Assembly: GCF_965218915.1 (NCBI RefSeq)
Contig: NZ_OZ244708.1
Coordinates: 2,542,001-2,606,000 of the forward strand
Direction: 5' to 3'
Source: Novosphingopyxis sp965218915
Lineage (GTDB): Bacteria; Pseudomonadota; Alphaproteobacteria; Sphingomonadales; Sphingomonadaceae
Length of the DNA stretch: 64,000 nucleotides
Positions within the stretch are counted from its first letter, which is position 1, and every line of letters starts with the position of its first letter. Of this stretch, positions 51,221 through 60,312 are shown piece by piece. The notes under the pieces are model-generated. The model was given only the letters and a program-made list of their open reading frames with translations. It did not search any database and was not told the DNA's origin. A program made the position numbers and the translations under genes.

Positions 51221-52114
51221 CTACTGACCGGAGGGAAGCCAAGCTTCCATCGCAATAGCGAATGCCTTGTTTGTTGCACGAGCGACATAGCCGGCAGGCT
51301 TGGGGCCGAACCGTGCCGCCAAAATGGCTCGCAAGATCGGCCGAGCCCAAAATCGCGACAAGCGTTGCCGCGTCAATTGATCGAAGTCATTAAGATATTG
51401 CGGAATTATTGCGGTGAAATCACGCATCAGATCCTGCTCGCCAGTCATTCTGTGCATATAATCCTCGCGCACGCTTGGCGGCTCTCGCCGCAAATAAAGC
51501 GGTTCGGCAATGCAGTGGCCGGGGCCTCGATACAAAAGATGGGAAAGAATCACATGGTCCGTTCCTGCTATATTCTGGAAGCGAACCAGGTTTAGATCAG
51601 CCCGGCGGATTACATTATTGATGGCCGTGCATTCGTTGATCCTTTGCGCCGATGCAAGGTAGCGTGTGATGGCCGAACGCGGCATGAATGCGAGGTTGCT
51701 GACCGCAGTGACTTTGACAAGTCGGTCCTGTTCATCGATCCATCCCGTTAGCGAATAAGATACGCTCAGCCGGTCGTCATTTCGTAGCGCGCCAATATGT
51801 CGTTCGAGAAACTCAGGTGCGATCATATCATGGGCACCCAGCCACATAAAGAATTGGCTGTCCGTCGCGTCCAGCGCATAGTTGAAATTGCCGACCGCGC
51901 CGATATTGGTTTCGTGCCGGACATAATGCACCCGTGGATCGCGCTCGGCCGCCGCCTTTCCGATCTCCCCGGTCCGGTCGGTCGACGCGTTGTCGCAAAT
52001 CAGAATCGCGAAGTCGCGCCAGGTCTGCGACAAGAGCGAGGCGATGGTACGTTCCAGGTAGCGCGCTTCATTATATGCGGGAATCGCGACGACGAGCAAC
52101 GGGTGGCTTATCAT
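51221..52114 (-). CDS. Glycosyltransferase family 2 with an altered DxD motif
   Basis: A 297-residue GT2 protein: LLVVAIPAYNEARYLERTIASLL, ICDNASTDRTGEI and GNFNYAL. The usual DxD is replaced by GAHD (MWLGAHDMI), seen in one subset of GT2 enzymes. It overlaps the acetyltransferase gene by 4 bp. A 76-codon piece of a close relative lies at 53434-53664. It probably adds a sugar of the repeat unit. Confidence 0.87.
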   Translation of the reverse strand: MISHPLLVVAIPAYNEARYLERTIASLLSQTWRDFAILICDNASTDRTGEIGKAAAERDPRVHYVRHETNIGAVGNFNYALDATDSQFFMWLGAHDMIAPEFLERHIGALRNDDRLSVSYSLTGWIDEQDRLVKVTAVSNLAFMPRSAITRYLASAQRINECTAINNVIRRADLNLVRFQNIAGTDHVILSHLLYRGPGHCIAEPLYLRREPPSVREDYMHRMTGEQDLMRDFTAIIPQYLNDFDQLTRQRLSRFWARPILRAILAARFGPKPAGYVARATNKAFAIAMEAWLPSGQ

Positions 52115-52641
52115 GTCAGGTCGGTGCCGAAGTCGGTCCGCGATGCAATTGGAACCGCCGGAATGCCCGCGCAGATAGCATAGGATTCGACGGATTTTGA
52201 AACCACTGCACCCGCAGCGATGACAGCTCCATCCCCTATAGTAACGCCGTCCAATATCGAAACATTCATTCCTATCCATACATCATTACCGATATTGACA
52301 CCCCCTTTACTTGGCGAAAAACCTTGAGTGCGAATAGGGCGCGTCAAATCTTCTATAGCGTGATTTGCCGGTATTATGCTTGTTCCCGCCGCGATTAACG
52401 TATCATTCCCAATGCGGATGCCATTGCCACTGTATAAAACACAATGGGAATTAATGTTGACGCGATCGCCAATAATTATATCTCCAGTGCCACCAACGCA
52501 CCGGATAACAACAAATTCGTAGATTTTGCTTTCCGCGCCAATCGAAGTCGACGTCCCTCTTTCAGACGGAAAGATACGCGCATCATCGCTTATCCAGGCA
52601 GAAGGGTGGACAAACAGATGCGGACGATCGGATTGTTTCAT
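52111..52641 (-). CDS. Hexapeptide-repeat O-acetyltransferase
   Basis: A 176-residue left-handed beta-helix protein. Repeats of the [LIV]-G-x4 type run through IIIGDRVNINSHCVL, IRIGNDTLIAAGTSI and VNIGNDVWIGMNVSILDGVTIGDGAVIAAGAVVSK. A catalytic His is likely in PANHAIED. Such enzymes acetylate sugars on carbohydrate or nucleotide sugar. It is coupled on both sides by 4-bp overlaps. Its base composition is richer in A and T than the operon around it. Confidence 0.87.
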   Translation of the reverse strand: MKQSDRPHLFVHPSAWISDDARIFPSERGTSTSIGAESKIYEFVVIRCVGGTGDIIIGDRVNINSHCVLYSGNGIRIGNDTLIAAGTSIIPANHAIEDLTRPIRTQGFSPSKGGVNIGNDVWIGMNVSILDGVTIGDGAVIAAGAVVSKSVESYAICAGIPAVPIASRTDFGTDLT

Positions 52642-53441
52642 GACTGACGAAGCTCGGCAACATAATCGATAAAGGAGTCGACAAATGCTGCAGGTCTGAT
52701 CGCCAACTCCTCTCGCATTCGACTGACTTCGACCGTCGGAAAAATCGAGCCGGTATCTTTTTCTGAATAATGGACAACGGCACCAAGGTGCTTTTCTACC
52801 AACGCGCCGATGACCTCGTTCGATATCTGGTGTCCACTTGCGATATTGATCAACCGACTTGTCGCGCAAATGGGCATTCGAGCAATTGCATCGACCGCAT
52901 CGCGCAGGCTGATATAGTCCTTCGCCGCGCTTCTGCCGGCGAGGATCGTTACTTCATTGCGATGCAATGCTTCGCGAACGACGGAATTCAGAAAGTTTTC
53001 CGAACGATCTCGCGCAGCAAAGACATTCGACAATCGAACCGCCCGGATCGAGGATCTGGGATCGGCCAGGCAAATTGCTTCGCCGGTCAGTTTCGAAAGA
53101 TTATAGAGATCCGAAGGGTCTCTGGGATCGACGGGAATTGTCGCGTCTTCGGCACCGCTCAGGCTCCGCTGATAGACACGCGTCGACGACAAATAGGTGA
53201 GCGATGACAAATCACCACGCTTGAGTATCTGATTGACCGCGCACACATGCGCATCGATCGTATCGTGCGGGCGACTGCGAAAATCTGCCGTAAGACCTGC
53301 ACAGAAGAATACATCGCCCAGCCCGCTAGGCAACGATTCGCCGCGGCCGATCGCGGCCACATCGATGCCGTCAGCGCGCAAGCGCCGTACCAATGCAGCT
53401 CCGACGAAACCGGATGCGCCTATTACCGTGGCATCAACCAT
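52638..53441 (-). CDS. NAD-dependent epimerase/dehydratase (candidate 4-ketoreductase)
   Basis: A 267-residue extended SDR: ATVIGASGFVGAALVRRL (GxxGxxG), YLSSTRVY and YNLSK giving the Tyr-x-x-x-Lys pair. It is somewhat shorter than typical epimerases. In the operon it follows the CDP-sugar dehydratase, C-methyltransferase and RfbC-like gene. The best guess is therefore reduction of the 4-keto group to finish the CDP-sugar. The activity is inferred from position. Confidence 0.8.
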   Translation of the reverse strand: MVDATVIGASGFVGAALVRRLRADGIDVAAIGRGESLPSGLGDVFFCAGLTADFRSRPHDTIDAHVCAVNQILKRGDLSSLTYLSSTRVYQRSLSGAEDATIPVDPRDPSDLYNLSKLTGEAICLADPRSSIRAVRLSNVFAARDRSENFLNSVVREALHRNEVTILAGRSAAKDYISLRDAVDAIARMPICATSRLINIASGHQISNEVIGALVEKHLGAVVHYSEKDTGSIFPTVEVSRMREELAIRPAAFVDSFIDYVAELRQS

Positions 53442-53664
53442 TCTCGAACTCCAGCTTGGCCTGATGCTGAACATATTGCACCCTTGGGTCGCGCTTGGCG
53501 GCCGCGCGTGCGATCTCCCCGGTTCGGTCGGTCGACGCATTGTCGCAAGCCAGAACCGCAAAGTCGCGCCTAGTCTGCGACAGAAGCGAGGCGATGGTAC
53601 GTTCCAGGCAGCGCGTTTCATTATACGCGGAAACGGCGGCGACAAGCAGCGGGTGCGAAAGCAT
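53434..53664 (-). pseudogene. Truncated glycosyltransferase copy
   Basis: This 76-codon frame starts MLSHPLLVAAVSAYNETRCLE and reads SQTRRDFAVLACDNASTDRTGEI. It closely copies the N-terminal 75 residues of the GT2 gene at 51221-52114, at both DNA and protein level, and then stops. All catalytic parts after residue 75 are missing, so it cannot be a working enzyme. It ends in a TGATG overlap with the downstream epimerase start. Confidence 0.85.
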
Positions 53665-53666
53665 GT

Positions 53667-53738
53667 TCAACACCGGATCGCAGCGATGGCCACGAGGCGG
53701 CGACCGATCATCCCGGTGGCGCCTGTGACCAACAGCAT
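53667..53738 (-). pseudogene. Epimerase start stub (23 codons)
   Basis: Right after the RfbC-like gene (TGATG overlap) a frame reads MLLVTGATGMIGRRLVAIAA and stops after 23 codons. This is the Rossmann start of an NAD-dependent epimerase, different in sequence from the intact epimerase at 52638. It appears to be the remains of a gene that once followed rfbC and was cut off here. Confidence 0.75.
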
Positions 53739-54274
53739 CAAGAATCCGCTTCGAGCAGCGCATAGCCGCTATCACGCTCCGACATCGCCTCCGGCTGCGC
53801 CGGCCAGTCGATGCCGATCGCCGGGTCGTCCCAGCGGATGCCGGTTGCGGCGCCCGGCATATAAGGCGATCCCATCAGATAATCGACCGTCGTATCCGGC
53901 TCCAGCGTCAGGAAGCCATGCGCGATCCCTTCCGGCAGATAGAGCGATGTCGCATTTTGCCGGGACAGTTCGAAGGCCTGCCACCGGCGGTAGCTTGACG
54001 ACCCCTCACGCATGTCCAGCGCGACGTCCCATATCCGGCCCTCGGGACAGGCGACGAGCTTCGCTTCGCCATGCGGCGCATTCTGATAGTGCAGCCCGCG
54101 TAGCGTGTGCTTGGCGGTGTTACGCGACTGGTTGGCCTGCACAGGGCGAAAATCGATTCCCGCTTCGGCAAAGGTCTCCTCGCAATATGTCCGCGCGAAA
54201 CTGCCACGTTCGTCGGCATGCGAATCGAGACGAACCAGCTTTACCCCGTCGATCCTGGTCGGTTCGATTCGCAT
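53738..54274 (-). CDS. rfbC: dTDP-4-dehydrorhamnose 3,5-epimerase-like protein
   Basis: A 178-residue cupin epimerase. The catalytic His is in LRGLHYQNAP, with RIWDVALDMR and the Tyr in PYMPGAATGIRW. It inverts C3 and/or C5 of a 4-keto-6-deoxy sugar. No rfbB or rfbD is nearby, so the substrate here is more likely CDP-linked and C-methylated. The ATG at 54274 overlaps the methyltransferase stop (TGATG). Confidence 0.87.
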   Translation of the reverse strand: MRIEPTRIDGVKLVRLDSHADERGSFARTYCEETFAEAGIDFRPVQANQSRNTAKHTLRGLHYQNAPHGEAKLVACPEGRIWDVALDMREGSSSYRRWQAFELSRQNATSLYLPEGIAHGFLTLEPDTTVDYLMGSPYMPGAATGIRWDDPAIGIDWPAQPEAMSERDSGYALLEADS

Positions 54275-55539
54275 CAATCGATCGAAATGCCGGGAATCGC
54301 GGTAACGAAATCACCGCCCCAGCCCCGCACCATATCCAGCTGCGCGGTAATCTCGCGCTTCAGATTCCATGGCAGGATGAGCACATGATCGGGTTGCGCC
54401 GCGATCAGCGCGTCGACGGGCTTAACGGGGATGCGGCTTCCGGGCAGCAACGTGTTCTGCTTGGCGGGGTTGCGGTCTACGGCGAAAGCGATGTCGTCGG
54501 CCGTTGCGCCGCAATAATTGAGCAGCGTATTGCCCTTCGCCGCCGCGCCATAGGCGACGACTTGCTTGTCGCTCGCCCGCGCCTCGGCAAGAAAGGCGTT
54601 GAGTTGGTCTCTCACCGCGCGCACCTTCGCGTCGAAGCCCTCATAGCCTTCGCCCCGGTCCAGCCCGGCCGCAATCTCTTCGTCGAGAAACGCCGCGACA
54701 TTCGCGCGCACGGCATGGTCCGAACCGCGAAGACCTGCAAATACGCGCAGCGACCCGCCATGGGTCGGCTGTTTTTCGACGTCGAAAATTTCCAGTCCGT
54801 GACGTTCGAAAATCGTTCGTACGGCGAGCAGCGACAAATAGGTGAAATGCTCGTGATAAATGGTGTCGAACTGAACACCGCGGATCAGGTTCAGAAGATG
54901 TGGAAATTCGACGGTAAAAACGCCGTTCGGCTTGAGCAGCAGGGCAATACCAGCGACGAAATCGTTGATGTCGGGCACGTGTGCGAGCACGTTTTTCGCC
55001 GCCAGCAAGTCTGCGGACCATCCCGCATCGGCCATTCTACGCGCGGTTTCCTGGCCGAAAAACGCAACCTCGGTCGCGATACCGCGCTCCTGCGCGACCT
55101 TGGCTACGTTCGCGGCGGGCTCGATCCCCATAACCGGAATGCCCTTGGCCACGAAATATTGCAGCATATAGCCGTCATTGCTGGCGATTTCGACGACCCG
55201 CGAATTCTCGTCGAGCCCGAACCGCTCGGTCATCGCGTCGGCATAGGCCGAGCAATGGTCCAGCCAGCTATCGGAAAAGGAGGAGAAATAGGCGTAATCG
55301 ACAAAAATGTCTTCGGGCGGTGCGACGCTATCGACCTGCACGAGAAGACAGGCGTCGCATACCCGCGCGTGGAGCGGAAAGACCGGTTCCGGCGCATCTT
55401 CACGGCCTTGCGGAATATAAGAATTGGCAAGCGGCTGCATCCCCAGGTCGACAAGGGTACGCGTGAGCGCCGCGCCGCATCCCTGACAGGTTGGCGTAAT
55501 GCCGTCCTTCGCCGAAACGCCATTGATGATATCGTTCAT
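54274..55539 (-). CDS. NDP-hexose C-methyltransferase (TylCIII type)
   Basis: A 421-residue SAM enzyme of the zinc-dependent sugar C-methyltransferase group. The N-terminus has CQGCG and CDACLLVQ cysteine pairs. The SAM site is VVEIASNDGYMLQYF, then HEHFTYLS, and a C-terminal domain with VVAYGAAAKGNTLLNY. Members methylate C3 of an NDP-4-keto-6-deoxy sugar. It overlaps rfbG by 4 bp and is coupled to rfbC. Together they point to a branched CDP-sugar. Confidence 0.9.
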   Translation of the reverse strand: MNDIINGVSAKDGITPTCQGCGAALTRTLVDLGMQPLANSYIPQGREDAPEPVFPLHARVCDACLLVQVDSVAPPEDIFVDYAYFSSFSDSWLDHCSAYADAMTERFGLDENSRVVEIASNDGYMLQYFVAKGIPVMGIEPAANVAKVAQERGIATEVAFFGQETARRMADAGWSADLLAAKNVLAHVPDINDFVAGIALLLKPNGVFTVEFPHLLNLIRGVQFDTIYHEHFTYLSLLAVRTIFERHGLEIFDVEKQPTHGGSLRVFAGLRGSDHAVRANVAAFLDEEIAAGLDRGEGYEGFDAKVRAVRDQLNAFLAEARASDKQVVAYGAAAKGNTLLNYCGATADDIAFAVDRNPAKQNTLLPGSRIPVKPVDALIAAQPDHVLILPWNLKREITAQLDMVRGWGGDFVTAIPGISID

Positions 55540-56597
55540 GCGAGCGCCTCATATCGGTCGATTTGCGAAAAGCAAAGCCCGGTTGCATCCTCGCCCTCTC
55601 GGTGGCGCGCATACCAGTCGGCGGTCCAATCGAGCGTTGCCGCCTGATCGAGCCGCGGCTTCCAGCCCAGGTTTTTTCCAGCAAGCGATGGGTCGAGCGA
55701 AAGCAGCGCGCTTTCTCGCGGATGATCACCAACATCGCGCTCCCAGGCCGTGTCCACCCCCAGCGCCTTGCTCATCGACTCGGCGACTTGCGCGACGGTC
55801 GCGCCGCCCTGCGGATAGGGACCAAAATTGAGTGTCGGCGGCACCGCCTTGTCCACGGCCAGCGCTTCGAGGTAGCATAAATAGCCCGCAACCGGCTCCA
55901 AAACATGCTGCCATGGACGCGTGGCGCCCGGATAACGCAGCTTGAGCGGGATCTCGCTTTTCGCCGCCCGCCAGATGTCCGGGACCAGACGATCCGCGGA
56001 CCAGTCGCCGCCGCCGATCACGTTTCCCGCGCGGGCAGTGGCGACGCCGACCCCGGATCGAGCGAAATAGGATGCGGCATAGCTCGCGGTCATGATCTCG
56101 GCTGCCGCCTTGGACGCCGAATAGGGATCATGACCGCCAAGCGGATCGCTTTCCACAAAGTCGCGTCCGGTATCGGAATTGGCGTAAACCTTGTCCGTGG
56201 TCACGACCAGCACCGCCTCAAGCGAAGGGCGATCACGCAAAGCTTCCAGCAAATAGGCCGTGCCCATTGCGTTCGTCGCCATCGTATCGATCGGATCTCG
56301 ATAACCTGTGCGCACCAGCGCCTGCGCCGCCATGTGCAACACGATCTGGGGGCGCGCGCGATCGATCGCATCGGCAAGCGCGACGCGGTCGGCAATATCG
56401 GCGATCGTCTCGTGCGCCAGCAAGCCATCGCCCACCTGCCGCCACAGGCTGGGTTCGGTTTCCGGCACGAGCGCGAAGCCCGACACCTCGGCGCCAAGCC
56501 GCTTCAGCCACAGCGCCGTCCAAGATCCCTTGAACCCGGTATGCCCGGTCAGCAGGACACGGCGACCGTTCCAGAAATCACGCCTGGGGTTGCTCAT
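55536..56597 (-). CDS. rfbG: CDP-glucose 4,6-dehydratase
   Basis: RfbG turns CDP-glucose into CDP-4-keto-6-deoxyglucose. The 353-residue protein has LLTGHTGFKGSWTALWL (NAD binding), VVTTDKVYAN and YSASK (catalytic Tyr and Lys). It starts 6 bp after rfbF and overlaps the methyltransferase by 4 bp. Gene order equals reaction order. Confidence 0.94.
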   Translation of the reverse strand: MSNPRRDFWNGRRVLLTGHTGFKGSWTALWLKRLGAEVSGFALVPETEPSLWRQVGDGLLAHETIADIADRVALADAIDRARPQIVLHMAAQALVRTGYRDPIDTMATNAMGTAYLLEALRDRPSLEAVLVVTTDKVYANSDTGRDFVESDPLGGHDPYSASKAAAEIMTASYAASYFARSGVGVATARAGNVIGGGDWSADRLVPDIWRAAKSEIPLKLRYPGATRPWQHVLEPVAGYLCYLEALAVDKAVPPTLNFGPYPQGGATVAQVAESMSKALGVDTAWERDVGDHPRESALLSLDPSLAGKNLGWKPRLDQAATLDWTADWYARHREGEDATGLCFSQIDRYEALA

Positions 56598-56603
56598 GAA
56601 TAG

Positions 56604-57377
56604 CTACCAGCTCTTCCACGGCGGATCGCCACCGTTCCACAAAGCCTCGAGCCGGGTGCGATCGCGCAGTGTATCCATCGGTTGCCAAAAACCGTCATGC
56701 TGATAGGCGGCGAGCTCTCCATCGGCGGCAAGTCCGGTCAACGGTTCCAGCTCCCAAGAGGTCGAATCGTCGGCGATCCGATCGAGCACGCGCGGATGGA
56801 GGACGAAAAAGCCTCCGTTGATGCGGCCGCCATCGCCGGCGGGCTTCTCCTCGAAACGCACGACGCGGTCGCCTTCGATGACGGTCGCGCCGTAGCGCCC
56901 CGGCGGACGCACGGCCGTCACCGTCGCATCGCGCCCGTGCGATTTATGAAATGCGGTCAGCGCGGTCAGGTCGATATCGGACACTCCGTCGCCGTAGGTC
57001 ATGCAAAAAGGTTCGTCGGGATCGAGCAAGTCGCCGATCCGCTTCAGACGGCCGCCCGTCATGGTGTCAGCCCCGGTGTCGACCAGCGTGATCCGCCAAT
57101 CCGGTACGTCATCGCGACGAAAATATTCGATCGATTGCCTGGTCAGATCGATTTTCAGATCGGACCGATGCAATACGAAATTGGCGAAATATTCCTTGAT
57201 GAAATAGCCTTTGTAACCGAGGCAGATGATGAAATCCTTGAAGCCATGGCGGCTGTACATCATCATGATGTGCCACAGGATCGGCATGCCACCGATTTCG
57301 ACCATCGGCTTGGGCCGGGTGTGCGTTTCTTCGGAAAGGCGTGAACCAAGGCCGCCTGCGAGAAGGACGGTTTTCAT
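56604..57377 (-). CDS. rfbF: Glucose-1-phosphate cytidylyltransferase
   Basis: RfbF makes CDP-glucose from CTP and glucose-1-phosphate. The 257-residue protein begins MKTVLLAGGLGSRLSEETH and shows RPKPMVEIGGMPILWHIM and the family block YGDGVSDIDL. It starts 24 bp after the CmcI-like gene on the same strand. Confidence 0.95.
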   Translation of the reverse strand: MKTVLLAGGLGSRLSEETHTRPKPMVEIGGMPILWHIMMMYSRHGFKDFIICLGYKGYFIKEYFANFVLHRSDLKIDLTRQSIEYFRRDDVPDWRITLVDTGADTMTGGRLKRIGDLLDPDEPFCMTYGDGVSDIDLTALTAFHKSHGRDATVTAVRPPGRYGATVIEGDRVVRFEEKPAGDGGRINGGFFVLHPRVLDRIADDSTSWELEPLTGLAADGELAAYQHDGFWQPMDTLRDRTRLEALWNGGDPPWKSW

Positions 57378-57401
57378 GTCAACTCCATCTGGACGCTCAA
57401 T

Positions 57402-58172
57402 TCAGCGGATGCGCTTTACATAGCAGCCGGGCCAATAGGTCACGCGCTCGCGCACCAATCCCTCGTTGAACAGCCATTCCGGTTCCTCGATCTCGAAATC
57501 TGGATTTTCCGCGACGAAATTGCGCGCCGCTTCCTGCGGATTGTCCTTGTCCCAGCCGGGAGCGCTACGCGGAGCACCGACGACCTGCTGCATGATGCCG
57601 TCGGTTGCGACGATATAATCGCCTAGCCCCACCAATGGAGCATAGGCGCGCAGTTCGTCCAGGACGTGATCGTGAAGATGGTTCGAATCGAGGATCACCA
57701 TCACCTTTTCGCCGTCCTCGACGAGGGACTTGACCTTGGCGACCGTGTCGCCCGCGATCGAGGACCCTTCGACGAGTTCGATCCGCTTCATCATCGAATG
57801 CGCCTCGATCGCCTCGCGATTATGCGCGCGTATCTCGATGTCGATGCCGATCACCCGGCCATGCCCCATCGCCTCGAACAGCGAGGCATAGAAGATCAGC
57901 GACCCGCCATGCGCAACGCCGGTTTCGATAATCACATCGGGCTTCTCGGTCCAGATCAGTTCCTGCAACCGCACCATATCCTCGGGCAGTTGGATGATCG
58001 GACGTCCCATCCAGGTGAAGCTGTAGACGTGCTTCGCGTCCCAGCCGGCGCGCAGCCATGCCTTGGAAGCAGCTTCGAAGGCGGCGGCACTCTCCATCGG
58101 ATGCGACTTTTCCGATCCATTTTCGTCAATGACGGTGACCGTAGCCCGTGTTTCATCAATGACCGTTTTCAT
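57402..58172 (-). CDS. CmcI-family (cephalosporin hydroxylase-like) methyltransferase
   Basis: A 256-residue SAM-dependent protein: IIQLPEDMVRLQELIWTEKPDVIIETGVAHGGS, GIDIEIRAHN and VILDSNHLHDHV. In polysaccharide loci these act as sugar O-methyltransferases rather than hydroxylases. It is the first gene of the long minus-strand operon, with GGGAG 6 nt before its ATG. Confidence 0.87.
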   Translation of the reverse strand: MKTVIDETRATVTVIDENGSEKSHPMESAAAFEAASKAWLRAGWDAKHVYSFTWMGRPIIQLPEDMVRLQELIWTEKPDVIIETGVAHGGSLIFYASLFEAMGHGRVIGIDIEIRAHNREAIEAHSMMKRIELVEGSSIAGDTVAKVKSLVEDGEKVMVILDSNHLHDHVLDELRAYAPLVGLGDYIVATDGIMQQVVGAPRSAPGWDKDNPQEAARNFVAENPDFEIEEPEWLFNEGLVRERVTYWPGCYVKRIR

Positions 58173-58287
58173 AGCAACTCCCGAAATCGAATGGGCTCCG
58201 CCTAACAGAGTTTTTTCAGATGTATAGTCCCATGCCGGGCGGTTTGATAATTTGCCGACGGAGAATGAAACGGCCCTGCTACGATGC

Positions 58288-60312
58288 CTATTGGCGGGGC
58301 AGCAGACGAAACCGTTGCTGCTCCATTCGATCGAAAACGAGTTTCGCCCCTGCCGCTGAAAGGTGGTTATTGTCGATGTATAGCGATTGCCGTCCTACCG
58401 CGACGTCGCACGATCCGTTCCGGCAGAGGAGCGGCGCCAATAGAATGGCCTGTATGCCGGTATCGCGATGGGCCAGACGTTCGATCGCTGCATTCGCCTT
58501 ATCGGAGACCGTCTTGACGGCGGCGACCTTTCCGGATTTGATCCGGGGGCCGACAGTCATTTCCGAGACCCGCTTGCGAAGCGGAATTTCGGCCGCCAGG
58601 AGTTCCGTTGGCACGTTGAACCTATAGGTCGGCACATCGCCCAGCAGCAGTACATCTTTGCCGGCGGCGCGCAAAGCGGCGATTTCACGCTCCAGCCCCG
58701 CAAACAGATTTCGCTCGTTGGTGCCAGCCGATTGCCGATCGGCGTAATCGCCATTTCTGACGATAGACGCTTCGTCGATATAGGCTGACCAATATCCGGT
58801 AATAACCACGAGTTTGATGTCGTTCGCCGCAGTCACGCGTTTCAGGGCGGCTCGGTTGAATATCGCACAGTCGCGCGCATGGTGCGGTTGCATGATATTT
58901 GGTGACGTAAAGCCCACGAGGGGCGGACATGCGGATTTCGTGACCTCCGCTACAGCCCTATTATGATTGGCGGCCCAATCACGAAGCCCGAGCGCCAAGG
59001 CGTTCGCGTGACTGTCGCCCAACAAAGCGATCGTGGCTCCTTCAGGATTACATTGGGATTTGGTAGGGAGATTGGAGTCGCCATATCCCACTATGCAATT
59101 CCTGTTGCCTTTATCGGACGTGATGCCCTCCCCGGAATAGGGAGAGAGCGTTGCGGGGTAGACGGCCATGGCCGCTGCCGGGAGACCGATCGCCAAGGCT
59201 GCCGCCACCGAGGCGATAAGCAAATGGCGGCCTGTTAGCCGCGAGCGCCGGAACGGAACTTCGACGAAACGCCACGTGATCGACGCCAGGACCAGCGCAG
59301 CGATCAGAGCCGTCGCCGCCTCGCTGCCGGATAAATCCGCCAAATGGTCGTGCACGGTCCGATTCGCAACAAGCCGCATGCCCGCGAGAATCGGCCAGTG
59401 CCAGAGGTAAAGACTGTAAGAAATCAGGCCGATAAAGAGGATCGGCTGAAGCGAAAGCAGCGCCTTCACCATTCCGTTCTTGCCGGCGATGATCAACACC
59501 GCGCCAAGAACGGGGATAATCGCCGCAAGGCCGGGGAAGGGCGTGCGATAATCGAACAGAAATATCGCCACGAGAATCATTGCGAGCCCTAAGACGGGCA
59601 GAGCCGCAGATAATCTTGGAAAGCGCTCCGCGAGCGTTCCACGGTCGTTTTCATCGATAGCCAGCAAAACCCCGGCGCCGAGTTCCCACGCTCTGGTCGG
59701 CAAAAGGTAGAAGGCTGCCGCAGGAGAGGTTTCGGTCGCCACGAATGAAAGCGCCAGCGACGCTAAGCAAAGGAGGGCGACGGAGGCCGTCAGATACCGG
59801 CGAGCCCAGCGCCGCATCGCAAGAAACGTTAACGGCAGCAGGACGTAGAATTGCTCTTCGACGCTCAGCGACCAGGTCATCAACAGCGGGTTCCGGTCCG
59901 CACCCGGCGCAAAATAATCGGTCTCCTGCCAGAACAGCACGTTGGACAGACCGGTAACACTCGCGACCGCCGACCCGCCCAAGCGACCGAGTTCTATCGG
60001 CGTGAACAGGAGAATCCCGCCCAACAATACGACCGCCAACACGGTCAGCAGTGCGGGAAGGATACGGCGGACACGGCGCGTATAGAAGCTGGCAAAACTG
60101 AAAGCTCCATCTTTCATATCGCCGTAGATAATACCACCGATCAGATATCCGCTTATGACGAAGAAGATGTCGACGCCGACGAAACCGCCTGAAAAGAGCT
60201 GGAAGCCTGCGTGATAAAGCATCACCGAGACCACCGCCACGGCGCGTAATCCATCTATGTCGGGACGATAGGATTTCTTCGATGCCGCCGCGGCTGGATT
60301 ACGCTGGAACAT
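58288..60312 (-). CDS. Membrane O-acyltransferase with SGNH domain (AT3-SGNH)
   Basis: A 674-residue inner-membrane protein. The N-terminal acyltransferase-3 part (about 20-370) has YRPDIDGLRAVAVVSVMLYHAG, GGFVGVDIFFVISGYLI, YTRRVRRILP and about ten helices. The C-terminal periplasmic part is an SGNH hydrolase with Ser in LLGDSHANAL and Asp-His in YIDNNHLSAAG. Such proteins acetylate surface polysaccharides or lipopolysaccharide. The ATG at 60312 is used. It ends 115 bp before the CmcI-like gene and may be co-transcribed with it. Confidence 0.9.
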   Translation of the reverse strand: MFQRNPAAAASKKSYRPDIDGLRAVAVVSVMLYHAGFQLFSGGFVGVDIFFVISGYLIGGIIYGDMKDGAFSFASFYTRRVRRILPALLTVLAVVLLGGILLFTPIELGRLGGSAVASVTGLSNVLFWQETDYFAPGADRNPLLMTWSLSVEEQFYVLLPLTFLAMRRWARRYLTASVALLCLASLALSFVATETSPAAAFYLLPTRAWELGAGVLLAIDENDRGTLAERFPRLSAALPVLGLAMILVAIFLFDYRTPFPGLAAIIPVLGAVLIIAGKNGMVKALLSLQPILFIGLISYSLYLWHWPILAGMRLVANRTVHDHLADLSGSEAATALIAALVLASITWRFVEVPFRRSRLTGRHLLIASVAAALAIGLPAAAMAVYPATLSPYSGEGITSDKGNRNCIVGYGDSNLPTKSQCNPEGATIALLGDSHANALALGLRDWAANHNRAVAEVTKSACPPLVGFTSPNIMQPHHARDCAIFNRAALKRVTAANDIKLVVITGYWSAYIDEASIVRNGDYADRQSAGTNERNLFAGLEREIAALRAAGKDVLLLGDVPTYRFNVPTELLAAEIPLRKRVSEMTVGPRIKSGKVAAVKTVSDKANAAIERLAHRDTGIQAILLAPLLCRNGSCDVAVGRQSLYIDNNHLSAAGAKLVFDRMEQQRFRLLPRQ

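Noticed and set aside
53233..55647. 804-codon plus-strand open frame across the sugar operon
   Set aside because: It runs antisense through four coupled minus-strand genes and has no recognisable domain.
57402..58172. Calling the CmcI-like gene an antibiotic biosynthesis gene
   Set aside because: It lies at the head of a polysaccharide sugar operon; no beta-lactam genes are nearby.
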